A stretch of 64,000 nt of DNA from Amblyomma americanum (GCF_052857255.1 NC_135497.1:110434880-110498879), one strand, 5' to 3'; counted from the stretch's first letter, positions 10,793 to 22,860 are shown. A program made the numbers and translations. The notes: generated by a model not told the origin, from the letters alone.

Positions 10793-12429
10793 TAGAGCAC
10801 TACGCGGGCTCAGGCTCACCCGAAAGCCCGGGCCAGGCTCGGGCCTGTATACCGACTGGCCTGAGCCAGACTCAGGCTTGCATTGTGAGCACGTACTTTC
10901 ACTTAGCGCCCGCTTCTTATGTTCTCATGGGGTTAACAAACTGCAGGTCAAGATAATATTGTAGCTATTTTTCTGCTTTTTCCAGAGTACGAACTTGTTA
11001 ATCTTCAAGATAATATTGTAGCTATTTTTCTGCTTTTTCCAGAGTACGAACTTGTTAATCTTCAGTAATAAGTCATGTGATAGGTTGAGCATGCAAAAAA
11101 ATGAAAATGATGCAGAAGACAGAATAATTCAGGCAAAAGAGCATATATGCCACTCTTTACAAAGCTGAAGTTATGTAGCAACGAAAGCCACAAACACAGC
11201 ACTTTTGCTTGCAGCCTTCTTAGCTTTGCAAAATCGTTACCCATGAAGCATAAGTACGGCGTCCACACACAAAATAAAGCAACATTTTGCTTTACTCATT
11301 CGGATATAGCCTGAGAGGAACAGGAACTGTGAGGCTGTCTTCGCTGTTTGCTGCCAGATGTTCAGCTCTGAATGCATCACACTTATCTCCTCTCCAGCAT
11401 GCGCCTTGTCTCTTTAATGTTCTGAGCGCGATACTACCGAGCCTTGTATTTCCTGATAACTGTTGTATTATTTGTTTTGTTTAGTTGTACTCCCACGGGT
11501 TTCCCGGACCATTGGGTAGACTGCACATGCGGGCGAATCTGGGCCTTGAAGGGTGCATGTAATAATTGCACCCGTATAGTGTAGTTTCTCTATTTTGGTC
11601 TCAGTATTTATGCTGATCACTTTTTACATTGTATGGCATAATAATTATGAGACATCATTCCTTTGTCTATCAAGTCCTTCCTTTTTTTCGATTTTTGTGA
11701 CCGTTAATTCTACAAAATCTTCCTAAACGAATTATCTAAGATGACCGCATTAACAATCAGTTTCAGTGAAGTGGGGGACCTGTAGAAGTTGACATCTTCA
11801 TTGTGTAATATATTAAGCCCCGTTGATCTTCCTGCATTTTGTTATTGCTGGATGGTAAGAGACAAGTGACACTGGGAGAAGCAGCTGTTTAAACAGACAC
11901 AAGCGGACACCTCACTGCTTTGCGGTCTCGTGTGACCTTTTCCGTTTCGGTGGCGAACCCATTGCAACGTTAACAGCCTGTTCGACATAATCTTGTGAAT
12001 ATTAAATCCGAAGCTAAGAGACAGAAAACGGCTTGAGTTGATTATTTTCAGCAAATTGGTATGCATGGCATTCAAGGCACTGCATTTTGTTCTGGGCAAA
12101 AAAAATAAATAAGTACCAACTCAAACAGAAGCAGACACTATAGAATTTTAGACCTCTGTTTTAACAACCACTAATGTTTTTTCACTGAAATTCATAGTAA
12201 CAACATTGTTTGTGCTTCTGTAGCAGGCTTACAGCTTTTGTGTTGTTTTGGGCCTGAGCCGGGCCCACCGACTTGTTGGGACAGGCCGGCCTTGGTAGCT
12301 GAGAGCTTCCTCGGGCTCGGGCCAGGTCCGGGCATTAGAGAAACCGGGCTGGGCTCCGGCTGGTAGCAGTAGAATATATCAGGCCCAGTCCGGGCCCGGG
12401 CCTATAATTATGGCCCGTGCAGTGCTCTA
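10793..12429. mobile_element. non-autonomous hAT-like DNA transposon, 1.64 kb
   Basis: The ends are inverted: TAGAGCACTACGCGGGC on the left, and on the right the complement of TAGAGCACTGCACGGGC. TAGAG fits the hAT terminal pattern TARNG. An exact 8-bp duplication, CTCCCAAC, flanks it at 10785-10792 and 12430-12437; eight bases is the hAT target length. Both subterminal regions are rich in GCCCGGGC and GGGCTCGGGC words, possible transposase-binding repeats. The interior (about 10900-12230) is AT-rich and encodes no recognisable hAT transposase, so this is a deletion derivative or large MITE. Confidence 0.85.
10948..11064 (+). repeat. 57-bp tandem duplication inside the hAT-like element
   Basis: TCAAGATAATATTGTAGC starts at both 10948 and 11005. 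The two units (10948-11004 and 11005-11061) appear identical, so the duplication is recent. Confidence 0.9.
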
Positions 12430-12437
12430 CTCCCAAC

Positions 12438-14402
12438 ATTCACCATTCTTCTCACTGGACTGTTGTACGCATCTGGTGCATACACAAAGAAAGTGATGGT
12501 GCGACTGTTTTGCATGTGTCATCAACAGTTCATGGAGTGTATTTTGACTGCTGTGTATAAACAATAAAATGGTCTGTGGGGCTGCAGGTTCGGATTCATC
12601 ATGTGGTCCAGCAGTGCATATTCATCAGTAGTCGGGTCAACTCTTCGTGAAGTAGTATTTCCTTGCTGCAGCCTGCCATGAAAGTGAAATGCATGTGCAC
12701 TTTGTGGCGCAGCTGGAAGAAATCTTTGCCTCTAGCTTGCTTATAAGCTGTCATCCTGTCTGATTGCTTGTACGTGAATACAGTTTTCACAGCTGCCATG
12801 CCTGGTGCGTCAGCAAAACCTTGAGTTTCTCCCACGCTTGCTATATGTTGGTACCTCTTTGAAGCTTTAGATTCTGGATGCCAACCCTGCTGATAAAGCA
12901 AAAGACAACAAGTAGTTTTGCCTTAACTACACAACACGCCATTTGCTCAAATGCACGTGCATATTATTGGCATAGTTGGCATGGCACATTTGGTGGCATA
13001 TAGTAATATTTTTTGGACTGTTGGCAACATTGGGATGAACTGTTTTCTCTTCTTTGTTAATTCATCCGTAGAATACTTAGGAATTAACTGTTGCTAACAG
13101 TTGTATGACACATTTAGTGATGCTGACAAAATCAGTAATGCTGATTACTGCACTGAAAGGACATTGCAGTATTTATGCTTTTCAATACATCCTTCGTTCA
13201 ATTTTCAACTGCTACACTTCCCAGCATATGGTTTCAATTTTCCTGACATGAATAAAAGCTATGTCAGCAAGCATTCCTGCCTGTTCATGAAGACAATTAG
13301 TACAATGAATTCGAATTTCTTTGCCTGCAGAAGTATTAGCCCTGAAAATAATTATAGGTGTGTAAGCACCAAATTTTTCTTATGAGAGTAGTGGTTAGCA
13401 CTCATGTTTTTAAGCCAATCAGCATGAAGACAGTCTGGCGTCTGGTTAAGCAACTGATGAAATCTAATAAATGAGAGGTGGTTGCTGCATTTTACAAAGC
13501 TTGGTGCTGGGCAAATTGTTTCCATTCTGAAGGAAACATGTTAAAACTTTACACTGACAGTATCAGCACTCATCTTGTACATTTTCTTTCTTGCTCGTGT
13601 CTTACTAAAGTATTGGTGCTAACATTTTTTCCGCAGATGGCACTGGTGCTGTGGTGTAGTCTGGTGCAACACAATTCTGATTGCCTCTGTGGTGTGACCT
13701 GCATTTATCTATTGATTGGAATCATATTACTTGAGTTGCTGCTTTGTTCTAGACTGCAGGTATACTTGGAGGACAGTGTTGCTTCTCATGCAACTGCATA
13801 CAAATCACTTCACTTTGTGCTTCTTTGTGCAAAGTTTATGGCCAAACAAAGTGATACTGTCATGCGAAAAAATGGAAGCAAACTTGCTTGCTGCATGAGC
13901 ACAATGCAAAAAACGGTTTCTTCATTTGCATCATATATAATATACATGCAACAGACACTGTGCAGCCACATAGCTAGCTAAAGAAAATTGCTTTTGAAGG
14001 AGCATATTTAGTTTTCTTGGCAGTTGTCTAGTACTATGGCAAGACAACCAAAAATGTGGTCATGTTCCTTGATAGATCTGTCTTGCTGATACACCCATGT
14101 TCATGTGCCATTAGCTGAGCATTGAACATCTGAACCAAAGAAAGAGATAGCGAATAATGGAAAGGCAGGGAGGTTAACAAGGCAACGTCCTGTGAACTTG
14201 ACATTTTAAAGAAACATACCTAGACACCTAGCTTTTGGATGCAAGTTTTCTTGTTTGTCATGATGTGTAAGGCATTATTATACCTGGATTACCATGTGAT
14301 ATTCTCCTTTGACTGTTAAATAATTTATAAGTGAATTTGTTTTTCATGCTGTTTCGCTTTCAACAGCCGACTGATGACTGTAACTTCAGAGTGTGCTTAT
14401 AG
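12438..14402. other. low-coding stretch with one weak exon-like frame
   Basis: The minus strand at 12599-12889 is open for about 97 codons (pieces ASVGETQGFADAPGMAAVK and FFQLRHKVHMHFTFMAGC). It is preceded by a pyrimidine-rich TTTTGCTTTATCAGCAG that could be a splice acceptor, and ends at a stop. No family is recognised. A longer plus-strand frame at 13478-13981 is hydrophobic and Cys-rich without motif and is probably chance. The rest looks intronic or intergenic. Confidence 0.3.
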
Positions 14403-14550
14403 GTCATGTTAGGCATGAAAAACTGCAATATAATCACTGCTTCTTCATGTATTGTCATTCTGGCTGATGAGGAAGGCTGGTTTCAGCACTGTAGTGAATT
14501 AAAATGATGAAGCAGCGATTATATCGACGTTTTTCTATGCCTCATGTGAC
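14403..14550. repeat. small fold-back repeat (MITE-like)
   Basis: Arms of about 46 bp (14403-14448 and 14504-14550) are imperfect inverted repeats around the words TATAATCACTGCTTC and GAAGCAGCGATTATA. The loop is 55 bp. No target duplication is clear. Confidence 0.6.
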
Positions 14551-15059
14551 ATACAACCAAACTGACGTACGGCCATTATTTGAAACCAAAACAGCATGAC
14601 AGAAAAATTCTATTGTAATTTATTTTTGTTGTCGTGTGCGAATACCACATGGAAATTCTTTCATAGTAGTGTCTTTCGCATCAGTGTAGAGCATAAAGCA
14701 TGTCACTAAATTTGGGTGCCGATACTCCTTTAAGTTCTTGTATTGTCAAAGATCTTGTGATGGACCTCAGGGTCTCCTTGCTAGTGCATGGGCATCGCAA
14801 AGATCTGAGTCTAGATGGCTGTGACAGGAAGGAGCAAACGCATTTAATGACTGATGAAGATCAGCACTGCTGGAGGAGGAGTGCAGCATCACGCAAACTT
14901 GTAGTGATGATGGTGATGATGGAGACTTCTGGTGTTGGCAACACAAATTTCCACCATTCTAACCCCGCCAGATAGGTTGCACTAAGTGATTTCCATAGGA
15001 TATGTGTTGTGTGGGATGTTTCACAGTGGTTCTGCAGGGGAGTCACAGCAAGCACGACC
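14551..15059. other. non-coding stretch
   Basis: Contains a short GATGATG run near 14905. Nothing else recognised. Confidence 0.4.
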
Positions 15060-17230
15060 TAACTATTTCGTTTTGACCACGATGTAGATCCTGTATTCGC
15101 GCTGATGTCCGAATACCTCAGGCATTTGTTATTAACTAGCATGACACAACCCCACTTTATGAGATCGAGGTGTTCCGAGTGGTTCACAGAAATGTTTTTC
15201 AACTTAATCAAGTATTCTTTATTTCAGTGGGACCAAAAGGCTTGTAATTGGTTGGTTCTCGCTGAGTCGCCAAAAGTTCCTCAGTTGGTCTGATGGGGAG
15301 CAGGGAGTGTTTGACATGCTAAACAAAGGGAATGATGTGAGCCGTTGTCCAGACAGAAAACACGGTAAGAAGAGGGCAGGGTCTATCAACACTGCTGAAA
15401 ACAAAAGTGAGGGGATGAGAGTTCAACATTGCCTCCAATTCTTCAAGAATGATAATGAGGTCATTCTCGCTGACCACTTGTCTTCCCAGCACCCTTTACT
15501 GACAGAACAAGTCTTTCATAAAACCCTACCCACCACGGGGAATTTGGGCAAATAAACTTCCATTGTATATTCGAAACCATGAAGGAGAGAATGTCAGGAT
15601 CTTGAATCATGCTCCATATTTCCTTCAGTTGCATAAAAGATTTCACGGAAGTTTGTGCATTGTCAGTGTAGACTAGCACAGTCCCCATCTGTGCACAAAC
15701 CTGTAAAAGCCAAGAAGGAAATTGACAGCCGTCATGTCATCAACTGGTTCGAAATGTACAGCCATTGTAACAGTACAGTCAAAAATGGGGATGTATACTT
15801 TCCTCTGATCTTTTCGGAAAAGAAGAAATCCTGCCAATTAAAGTCGATGCCAATGATGAGGAAGGAGGCTGCAGTCTTGTAAGGTCTACAAGTAACAGTG
15901 TTTCCTGGTCAAATGGTGTAGACTGTGTCTTCCAACAAATAAAACATCCACATTTCAGTTTCTTTGCTGACTGCCATCCTCAAGGAATCCAATATCTTTC
16001 ATGGACCTTCATAAGGATGTCACCAGCATCGGCATGAAAAATTTTCGTGTGAGCTTGCCAGATAAGTGTACTCAATGACGAATCCTTCAGAAGCAGAATA
16101 GGACAACTGGCTGCATACATTTCGTTTATACTGGGTGCTCTTCCTAGGACTCGTAATTAGCCCTTGTTGTTGAAACTCTGTCTGAGTTGTCGTATCAAGC
16201 GTCCTGGAGGGAAAGCTCTCTGTTCTTACTGGCAGTTAACTTCCACTGCAATGTGGCGTTTTTGCTCGATGCCATTCAAATGCCTTTCATCATCGACTTC
16301 TTCAGATAAACGTTCCCATATCTTTTTGGGCCCGTTTTTTAAGTTGTGCAAATATCTAAAAATCTATGCTGTTATTCAAGGTAGCCTCATTAAAAGGCTG
16401 AAGCCCTTGATGTCGAGTAGAGGCTCATCCTGGATCTTGATTTCGAATGTATTTATGACAGTGGCCAATTCTTGATTGGGCATGTCACACTGTACAGCTT
16501 CTTTCAAAATTTGGCCCAGCCAACCTGCGTTATTCATATCCATTGTGGATCTAGATTGCAGCAGGTTGTCTATGGAGATGCCTCTTTTAAGTAGATCATC
16601 TGGATTCTCCTTGCGAGGACAGAATCGCCAGAGTGAAAGATTGGTCAGGGTGCAGATCAATTCAACTATGTGGCATATAGACGTCTTCCACATACGTGGA
16701 TTTTTCCAAATCCAGCTGAGAACTATTTGTGAGTCCGTTCAAAAAGGTCACATCGCTGAGGCAAAGGTCACAGTTATGAGAAACATAGATGTACATTCAC
16801 ATAGCCATCAAAGCTGACATCAACTCTAGCCTTGTTAGAGTTACTGTTTTCAAAGGTGCAACCCTTGTCTTCGAGTGCAGCAAAACTGTGTCAACTCTTC
16901 TACAAGATCCGCGTGTGCATAAATACGTTGCCGCACCATAGTCACTCTGACCAGCATCTGTGGAAAGATGAAGCTCAGCTTGGCAGATAGGGTCTTTATG
17001 CTATTGCAGCTCCTAGATTCTTTGGAACGCTGAAATCCTCAAGTGTATCTATATCTTCACTCCATTTAAGCCAGGTGTTAGCCAAATGCGCCGACACCTG
17101 GTCAGTGTCAGCGCATTTGGCTGACACCTGGCTTAAATGGAGTGAAGATATAGATACACTTGAGGATTTCAGCATTCCAAAGAATCTAGGAGCTGCAATA
17201 GCATAAAGACCCTATCTGCCAAGCTGAAAT
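15060..17230 (-). pseudogene. BEL/Pao LTR retrotransposon pol remnant (RNase H - integrase)
   Basis: Read on the minus strand, the order is that of BEL/Pao pol. An RNase H-like piece comes first (about 16780-17000; a degenerate TDAS.SDYGAATY and RVAPLKTVTLTRLELMSAL). Next is WRFCPRKENPDDLLKRGIS with a following WLG (about 16400-16690), the conserved pre-integrase block. The integrase core follows (about 15460-15880; YTDNAQTSVKSF and IQWKFICPNSPWWVGFYERL). A C-terminal piece (about 15230-15400; LSGQRLTSFPLF, SDQLRNFWR) completes it. Stops and frameshifts are frequent. No gag, protease, PBS or LTR is seen near it, so it is an internal fragment. The 16976-17226 hairpin lies at its 5' end. Confidence 0.8.
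16976..17226. repeat. 116-bp inverted repeat with 19-nt spacer
   Basis: Left arm 16976-17091 and right arm 17111-17226 are almost exact reverse complements (CAGCTTGGCAGATAGGGTC versus its complement, with a few mismatches). The arm sequence is BEL/Pao coding sequence (KWSEDIDTLEDFSVPKNL), so the hairpin arose by fold-back duplication of element DNA. Confidence 0.92.
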
Positions 17231-17239
17231 GAATATTCA

Positions 17240-19310
17240 GGGCTTAAATGTAAAGTAGTCTGTCCACACATTCCAAGGCATCCCTAAAACCTTGGACATT
17301 CGTTGGGTAGGGTAGAGGTCTTTGATCTGAAGTAGAGTTCTCCTTGAACTTGGTGCTTATGGCAGGGTCATTGCTAGTCCATTATCGAAAGTTCATGTAC
17401 GCATGCTGAAAAATCTCCATTATTTCTGGTGCATTCTGCAGGTGCTGAAACATGGTTTCTGCTTCTGCAGTAAATGGATTTTTTGATTGTATGAGCATGT
17501 GAGCATGGCTCTTCTGTCTGTGACGGTTCGTTGGCTTCTACATAAAGACTGTGTATGGGCGACTTATGTAGTGGATCCAGTCGTTTAGGGAATGATGGTC
17601 TCCCTGACCCATACACTATCGATCCATAATGCAGGGTAGAGTGTACTACAGAACGGTAAATTTGTATGAGACATGTCCTGTCTGCACCCCAATGTTTTCG
17701 TGACATTACTTTGAGTATATTAACAGATCGGGAGGCTTTCTTCTTGTGCATTTATATGAGGCAGGAAAGTGAGTTTTCTGGAAAAGTTTGTGCCTAGAAA
17801 CGTGCTCATTTTTTACAGGTAGCTGTGTTTCGTTCAGGTGTATGAATGGGTCTGCCTGTAGGCCTCATTTGAGCGAGAAAAATATGGTCATAGTTTTCTG
17901 TGTGGAAACCTGGAAACTGTTCCTATCTGTGCATGTCACTAATTTATTTATTGTCAACTGTATTTGTCTCTCGCATGTTACTAGTTTTGAGGACGTGCAG
18001 GCTATTTGAAGATTGTGAACATAAACTGAATACATAATGGACTTGCGAATTACTTTGCCTGTTGACTTCATTTTTATAATGAAGAGCGTTGTGCTTAAAA
18101 TGCACTCCTGGGGAACTCCATTTTCTTGAACAAAGTTTCTTGAGAGGGATGAGCTTAGACGTATGTGAAAAGAACGGTTGGACAGGAAATTATTTAGGCA
18201 GTTTATCATTGTGCGACCAATGCAAAGCTCTGCTGGGTCGCGAAGAATCCCAACCCTGAAGGTTGTGTCGTATGTCTTGTCGGTGTCGAAGAAGAGGGCA
18301 AGATAGTGCTGTTTGTGTATAAAAGCTTCTCTGACAGTATTTTTCAGGCAAACTAAATGGTCTGTTGTTCAGCATGCCTTTTTAAAACCGCATTGATGGA
18401 TATCAAAAAGTTCGCGGGTTTCAAGGACAAATGTTAGTCTTATATTCAGGACACTTTCAAATGATTTGGCGAGACAGCTTGTGAGGGCTGTAGCTACTAG
18501 TGGAAATTGATGGTTTTCTAGGTTTCAGGAACTGCACTATCACGGCTGTTTTCCACACTTTAGGCATTTTTCTTCTATGAATATTTTGCTAAAAAAATTC
18601 ACCACTGCCTCTATGGCACATTGAGAAAGATGGGCAAGCATTTCATAGCGTATCTGATCGGGTCCTGGAGCAGTTTTTCTTCTTGCTGACAGTACTCTAT
18701 TTATTTCTTGGAGAGTAAATAAATTGTTGTATTGTTGCTTTCCACCTCCACTTATTAAAATTCTTTGTTTTTTGGCTATATTTTTGTGTTTCAGAAATGA
18801 CTGTGGATAGTGAGATAAACTGGAAACTTCAGCGAAATGTTCCCCCAGAATATCGCCTGTTTCCTTATGCTTCTTTGTGTACCAGGTGTTTTTAGAAATG
18901 GAATTGTGAACGGTGAGAAGTTGTCATTAAATTTTTGAACCTGCTGCCACATTTTTAAAGATTTAATTTGACTTTTTATAGATGAAACATAACTCTGCCA
19001 TGAGGCTTTGTCGGCACTGCGATGGACATACCGAGATTTAGCTCCTTCCTTTATAAAATTTGCGAGATCCTCCTGTGTCGGATGCCTGAAAAATTTACCC
19101 CAAACTCTATTTCGTTGTTTTTTGCTTCCTTAGTCTTTTGTCCACCACACTTTGTGGCTTTGCTGCACCACTCCTGAAGACTGAGGAATAGCTAAGTGTG
19201 CGGCATTTTTGATACAATTCGCGAACATTTCGTTTATCTGATCGATGATGAGATTTTTCAGAACTTGATTTTATAAACTGCCTTTTGATCTAAAAAGCTG
19301 CCAGTCTGTT
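17240..19310 (-). pseudogene. LINE reverse transcriptase (I/Jockey-like), inverted half
   Basis: Minus-strand pieces in order are KTAPGPDQIRYEMLAHLS (about 18640-18690), FLSNRSFHIRLSSSLSRNF, NGVPQECILSTTLF (motif B, about 18090-18120), YSVYVHNLQIACTSS in place of YVDD (about 18010), then CLIQIYRSVVHSTLHYGSIV and SLYVEANEP (about 17540-17680). The catalytic Asp pair is lost and frames shift repeatedly. It ends near 17240 against the BEL/Pao fragment. The matching RNase H half lies next to it on the opposite strand. Confidence 0.75.
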
Positions 19311-19312
19311 AA

Positions 19313-20160
19313 ATGCAACTTCCGACGTCGCGGTTTTGTTCGAATGACTTCTGGTGGAGATGTTCACTACAGAAGTTCCAAAAATGCCCATCTAGAACAC
19401 TTTTTAACAACAAACCGCAAGCTACCCGGCCACTGCTCTTGCGATTTGAGATGTGCCAAAACCTCAGTGTACTAGACACATTGCCAAACAGTGCTCAAAG
19501 GCGAGATCCACTGACGCCATGGTACAGTTTCCCTGCAATCCGTGATCTAACTCTTACGCAGTTCCGCAAAAAACATTCCACATCAAGCGATAATACAAGA
19601 ATTCCATACACTTCAGGAAAAATACAGTACTTTCATAGCTTTTATTCAGATGGTTCAAAAAGAAATGCTTACATTGGAAGCCCAGTAGTATAAGGAAATT
19701 GGAATAAAATATTAAGACTTACACAATGTGCATCCATCTTCACTGCCGAGTATTATGCTATCTGTGTAGCCATAGAAAAAATAGTAAATGAGAACCTCAC
19801 CAACAGTATTATTGCATAAACTTAGTACATCTTAAAGCAAGAGAAAAATGGCAATCTGCTTGGAACAATGCAATAAATAACAAACTGCACTTGGTAAAGC
19901 CAGTTTTAGGCGAATGGAAGTCGTGTCCACCAGGAACGTTTCAAGAAAGTCGTCTGCCGTCTCCGTATAGGCCACGCACATTGCGTACAACTTTCTGCTA
20001 ACGGAAAAAAGACAAACTAGTTTGTACATGTAGAGATGAACTTACAGTAAATCACACTTTAATTTCATGCTCGAAACTGGAAAAGCTAAGGAAAAAGTGC
20101 TTTTTTTCCATTCTATAATTTCAACGTATTCCTTTTTACCCAGTGCTGCTCTTAGGTGAT
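19313..20160 (+). pseudogene. LINE RNase H and C-terminal half, plus strand
   Basis: Frames contain FYSDGSKRNAYIGSPVV (first catalytic Asp), FTAEYYAICVAIEKI (catalytic Glu), and later VVCRLRIGHAHCVQLSANG, then a Cys/His-type end (ELTVNHTLISCSKL). This is the region that follows the RT in I-clade and related LINEs. Stops and shifts show decay. With the minus-strand RT piece on its left it has the arrangement expected from a 5'-inverted (twin-priming) insertion. Confidence 0.7.
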
Positions 20161-20162
20161 AT

Positions 20163-20327
20163 TTTCGTTTTCACTTTGGCCCGTACGAAGTGATTCGCCG
20201 TATAGGCGAGTTAAATTATGAAGTGCTGCCGATCGTAACGCGGGCGTCCCGCCGCCCGCCTGCCTCTGAAGTTGTTCACGTAGTTCGCCTGAAAGCGTAC
20301 TGTGACCGCTCGGAGCACGTGGCCTAA
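20163..20327 (+). pseudogene. Ty3/Gypsy integrase C-terminus (5'-truncated)
   Basis: The frame reads FGPYEVIRRIGELNYEVLP, then ASEVVHVVRLKAYCDRSEHVA and a TAA stop at 20325-20327. FGPY.V..R...NYEV followed by VHVVRLKPY is the typical end of a Gypsy integrase, where it packs against DNA. Everything upstream is missing: the sequence joins the LINE fragment at about 20160. The reading frame of what remains is clean. Confidence 0.8.
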
Positions 20328-20397
20328 CTCTTCGCGCTCTACACATGTTTTTCAACCTTAATTTTCCCTCTCTGCGCATCGGGACGATGCGCCTTTC

Positions 20398-20612
20398 GGG
20401 AGGGGAGCAGTGTCGTGTGTTATTATTATTCCCTCATTTTGCACTTAACGTCTTCTTCAACCAGCTGGGTGCCGATCGACGGTGAAGAGGTAGATCGGCA
20501 GAACCCGCTCGTGAGCCCGGCCGCGACCGCTTGACCTGTCTCTGGCGCCTGCTACTCTGGTCCTGGTTCCCCATCGTGCCTTCGACCCGCGTCGTCTGAA
20601 CTACCCGTGACA
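20398..20612 (+). mobile_element. Gypsy polypurine tract and 3' LTR
   Basis: A purine run, GGGAGGGGAGCAG (20398-20410), directly precedes a 202-bp candidate LTR at 20411-20612 that starts TGTCGTG and ends CGTGACA, so it has TGTC/GACA inverted ends. It follows the integrase stop by about 70 bp, as expected. No 5' LTR is present, so a target duplication cannot be tested. Confidence 0.75.
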
Positions 20613-21240
20613 ATAATACTGCAATTAATCGTTGACATGTCTTGTGTTATTAGATTTTTAACGGAAGGAGGTTTTCTTCAAAAATGTAAATCATGACCCA
20701 GTGCTTCGCGTGATACACCTCAGACATTTCTCATTCCGGAGAAAAGGTCTCAGGTCTTTATTTGATTGGTTGGGGGCCTCGAGATCCTTGCCCGGGCAAG
20801 GATGACCACTGAGGTTACCCGACCCCCTTTAAAGCTTTTAATAGTACAAATTTCTAATATTTTTTCCTTTGTCATCACGAGGTCGTTCTAACCACCGATG
20901 ATTTTTCAAATTTCTATAAAATGATCCAGAAAATTTCTATACCTCGAGCTTGGCGCGTGATGGCCTTAGTTTCTTATGTGCCATAAAGCCCAACACAACA
21001 CACTGGTTTCTGTAGCATTGAGAAGGTCATAAGTATACATTAAACTTGTCCATAAAGTTCCGAGACTGATTTAATTTCTTCCCTAGAAGTGATTGCCCAA
21101 AGCAAATGCTGATGCTAGTGTTGATACTAGTTGATGCGTGTGTTTAGCGCCGTCTTCTAGTATTGATACTGGCTGTTGTTGTTAGTTTCTGCGGCAGCCG
21201 CTAGATGGCATCACGTCTTCGGAAAGACTGTTGCCTCTAG
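20613..21240. other. non-coding stretch with a 20-bp palindrome
   Basis: ATCCTTGCCCGGGCAAGGAT at 20784-20803 is a perfect palindrome within a GC-richer patch (20772-20826) flanked by GGGGGCC and GACCCCC. No gene is seen. Confidence 0.6.
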
Positions 21241-21276
21241 TCATTGGAACATTCTGCTGTGAGTGACTGTGAAGAG

Positions 21277-21700
21277 ATGGACGACTGTCTTGAACAGCAT
21301 TTTAACATAAAATTCTGGGTTAAACTTGGCAAGGCCGCCACACAGACATATGAGCTTCTTCATGACACATACAGCAAAGAGATGTTTTTGGTGAGACGAC
21401 TATTCGAATGAAGTAAGAGGTTCTTCTCAGGCAAAGTGGTTGTAGAAGACGACACAAGGCAGAGGTGCCCTTGGAATGAAGACAACATGGCTTGGATCAC
21501 GGAATTTTGCAGCAAGACCGCACCGTTACAGTTTGCATGCTTTCAGATACCCTCGACATCAGCAAGACAGCATGCAGTAAAATTTTGTGTGAGGACTTGT
21601 GGAAATCAAAGCTGAATGCCAGACTTGTGCTGCACTCCACACAGCACCAGGAGGACACACACGTCTATATGTGCTTATTAGCTCTCCGATACACACAGGG
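21277..21700 (+). pseudogene. mariner transposase, N-terminal part, decayed
   Basis: From ATG 21277 the frame reads EQHFNIKFWVKLGKAATQTYELL and YSKEMFLVRRLFE, then a TGA where mariner has Trp, then SKRFFSGKVVVEDD. This is the mariner paired helix-turn-helix DNA-binding region. Further pieces in a second frame (TVTVCMLSDTLDISKTACS, ILCEDL) match the second HTH. The DD34D catalytic domain is not recognisable downstream, and the start of a LINE fragment follows. No inverted terminal repeats were found. It is inactive. Confidence 0.75.
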
Positions 21701-21784
21701 ATGCTGCATTCGTCAACATCTATGGGAATCTGGACAATGGCGCCTTCTTCAGCTATTAGGTAACGCTCGTGATAACATGCTCCT

Positions 21785-22590
21785 GTAGTTCAACCTTGAT
21801 GCTATGTCCAATTGGTTTATCAGTTTAAATGGTAGTAAATGCAAAAGTATGGCAAAACTTTTACTACTCGTACTAAGACACCTATACCCTACTGGTAAAG
21901 AATTAACTCTATAGCTCTCAACAATGTCACTTCCTATAAATACCTCGGAGTTTACCTAACAAATAAAATTTCATGGCATGGTCATGCAAAATATATCAGT
22001 AACAATGCTAATCTTGCTCTCGGTTATCTGCGTAATAACTTATCTCAATGCGCCGTAGCATCCGAAACTAATTTTGTATCAAACATTAAGTTTCAAAGTT
22101 TATTTCGCGTCTAACAATACAGATGGAGCAATTGTAGAAAAAAGCTGCCCTTGGCCAGCTTGGCGAGTCTACGATGATAATGATCGGCAGGGAGGCAGCA
22201 TAAGAGTTTATACATTTTAAAAAGAAGCACAGCAAGGAAACACCAAAGAATACACGAAACAGGAATATGTATACATAAGGAAACTTAGAATTTGACCTAA
22301 ACTAGAGTATGCCTCCGCAATATGGGATCCCGCTCTTTGTACACTAACTGAAGACATTGAAGCAATCCAACATCGATCAGTGCGCTTCATTCTATTATGC
22401 CTGAACTGCGCGTGTTTCTCTAACAAAGTCACAACTAGGTCTACCGAACTTACACACTAGAAGGAAACCCTCCCATTTGTGCCTGCTTCACTATTTATTT
22501 CTCTAACTCCTCACTGAAAATTTTAATATCTGAACTAACTTATCAATACGTGTCGATCACAAACAAAATTTGCACCCCACATTGCTGTAA
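21785..22590 (+). pseudogene. CR1/Jockey-like LINE RT C-terminal fragment
   Basis: Frames give WFISLNGSKCKSM, a degenerate SYKYLGVYLTNKISWHGH, NANLALGYLRNNLSQ, and after a break RPKLEYASAIWDPALCTL and IQHRSVRFIL. These are consecutive conserved blocks after the palm domain. About 170 bp (22110-22285) between LGYLR.. and LEYASAIWDP looks unrelated and may be an insertion. Stops are present. A SINE follows directly. Confidence 0.75.
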
Positions 22591-22591
22591 T

Positions 22592-22860
22592 AACGATAAT
22601 TGGTTTTGGGGGAAAGGAAATGGCGCATCATATCTGTCTCTTATATCGTTGGACACCTGAACCGCGCCGTAAGGGAAGGGATAAAGGAGGGAGTGAAAGA
22701 AGGAGGTGCCGTAATGGAGGGCTGGGGATCTTTAACGTGCACTGACATCGCACAGATCACTGGCGCGTGTGCGTTTCACCTCCATCGAAACACGGCCGCC
22801 GCGGTCGGGTTCGAACCCGGGTGCTCCGGCTCATTAGACAAGCGCCTTAACCAAAGGCCG
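22592..22860 (-). mobile_element. tRNA-derived SINE (family A)
   Basis: Read on the minus strand it has a B-box in GGTTCGAACCC, the TTAAAGATCCCCAGC body word, GGAAAGGAAATGGCGCA near the 3' end (as complement) and an AATTAT tail. The A-box end is eroded. Its head end coincides with the left edge of the duplicated 0.75-kb repeat. Confidence 0.85.

Noticed and set aside
13478..13981. 167-codon plus-strand frame as a membrane protein
   Set aside because: Hydrophobic and Cys-rich without motif, homologous pattern or splice context; likely chance in T-rich DNA.
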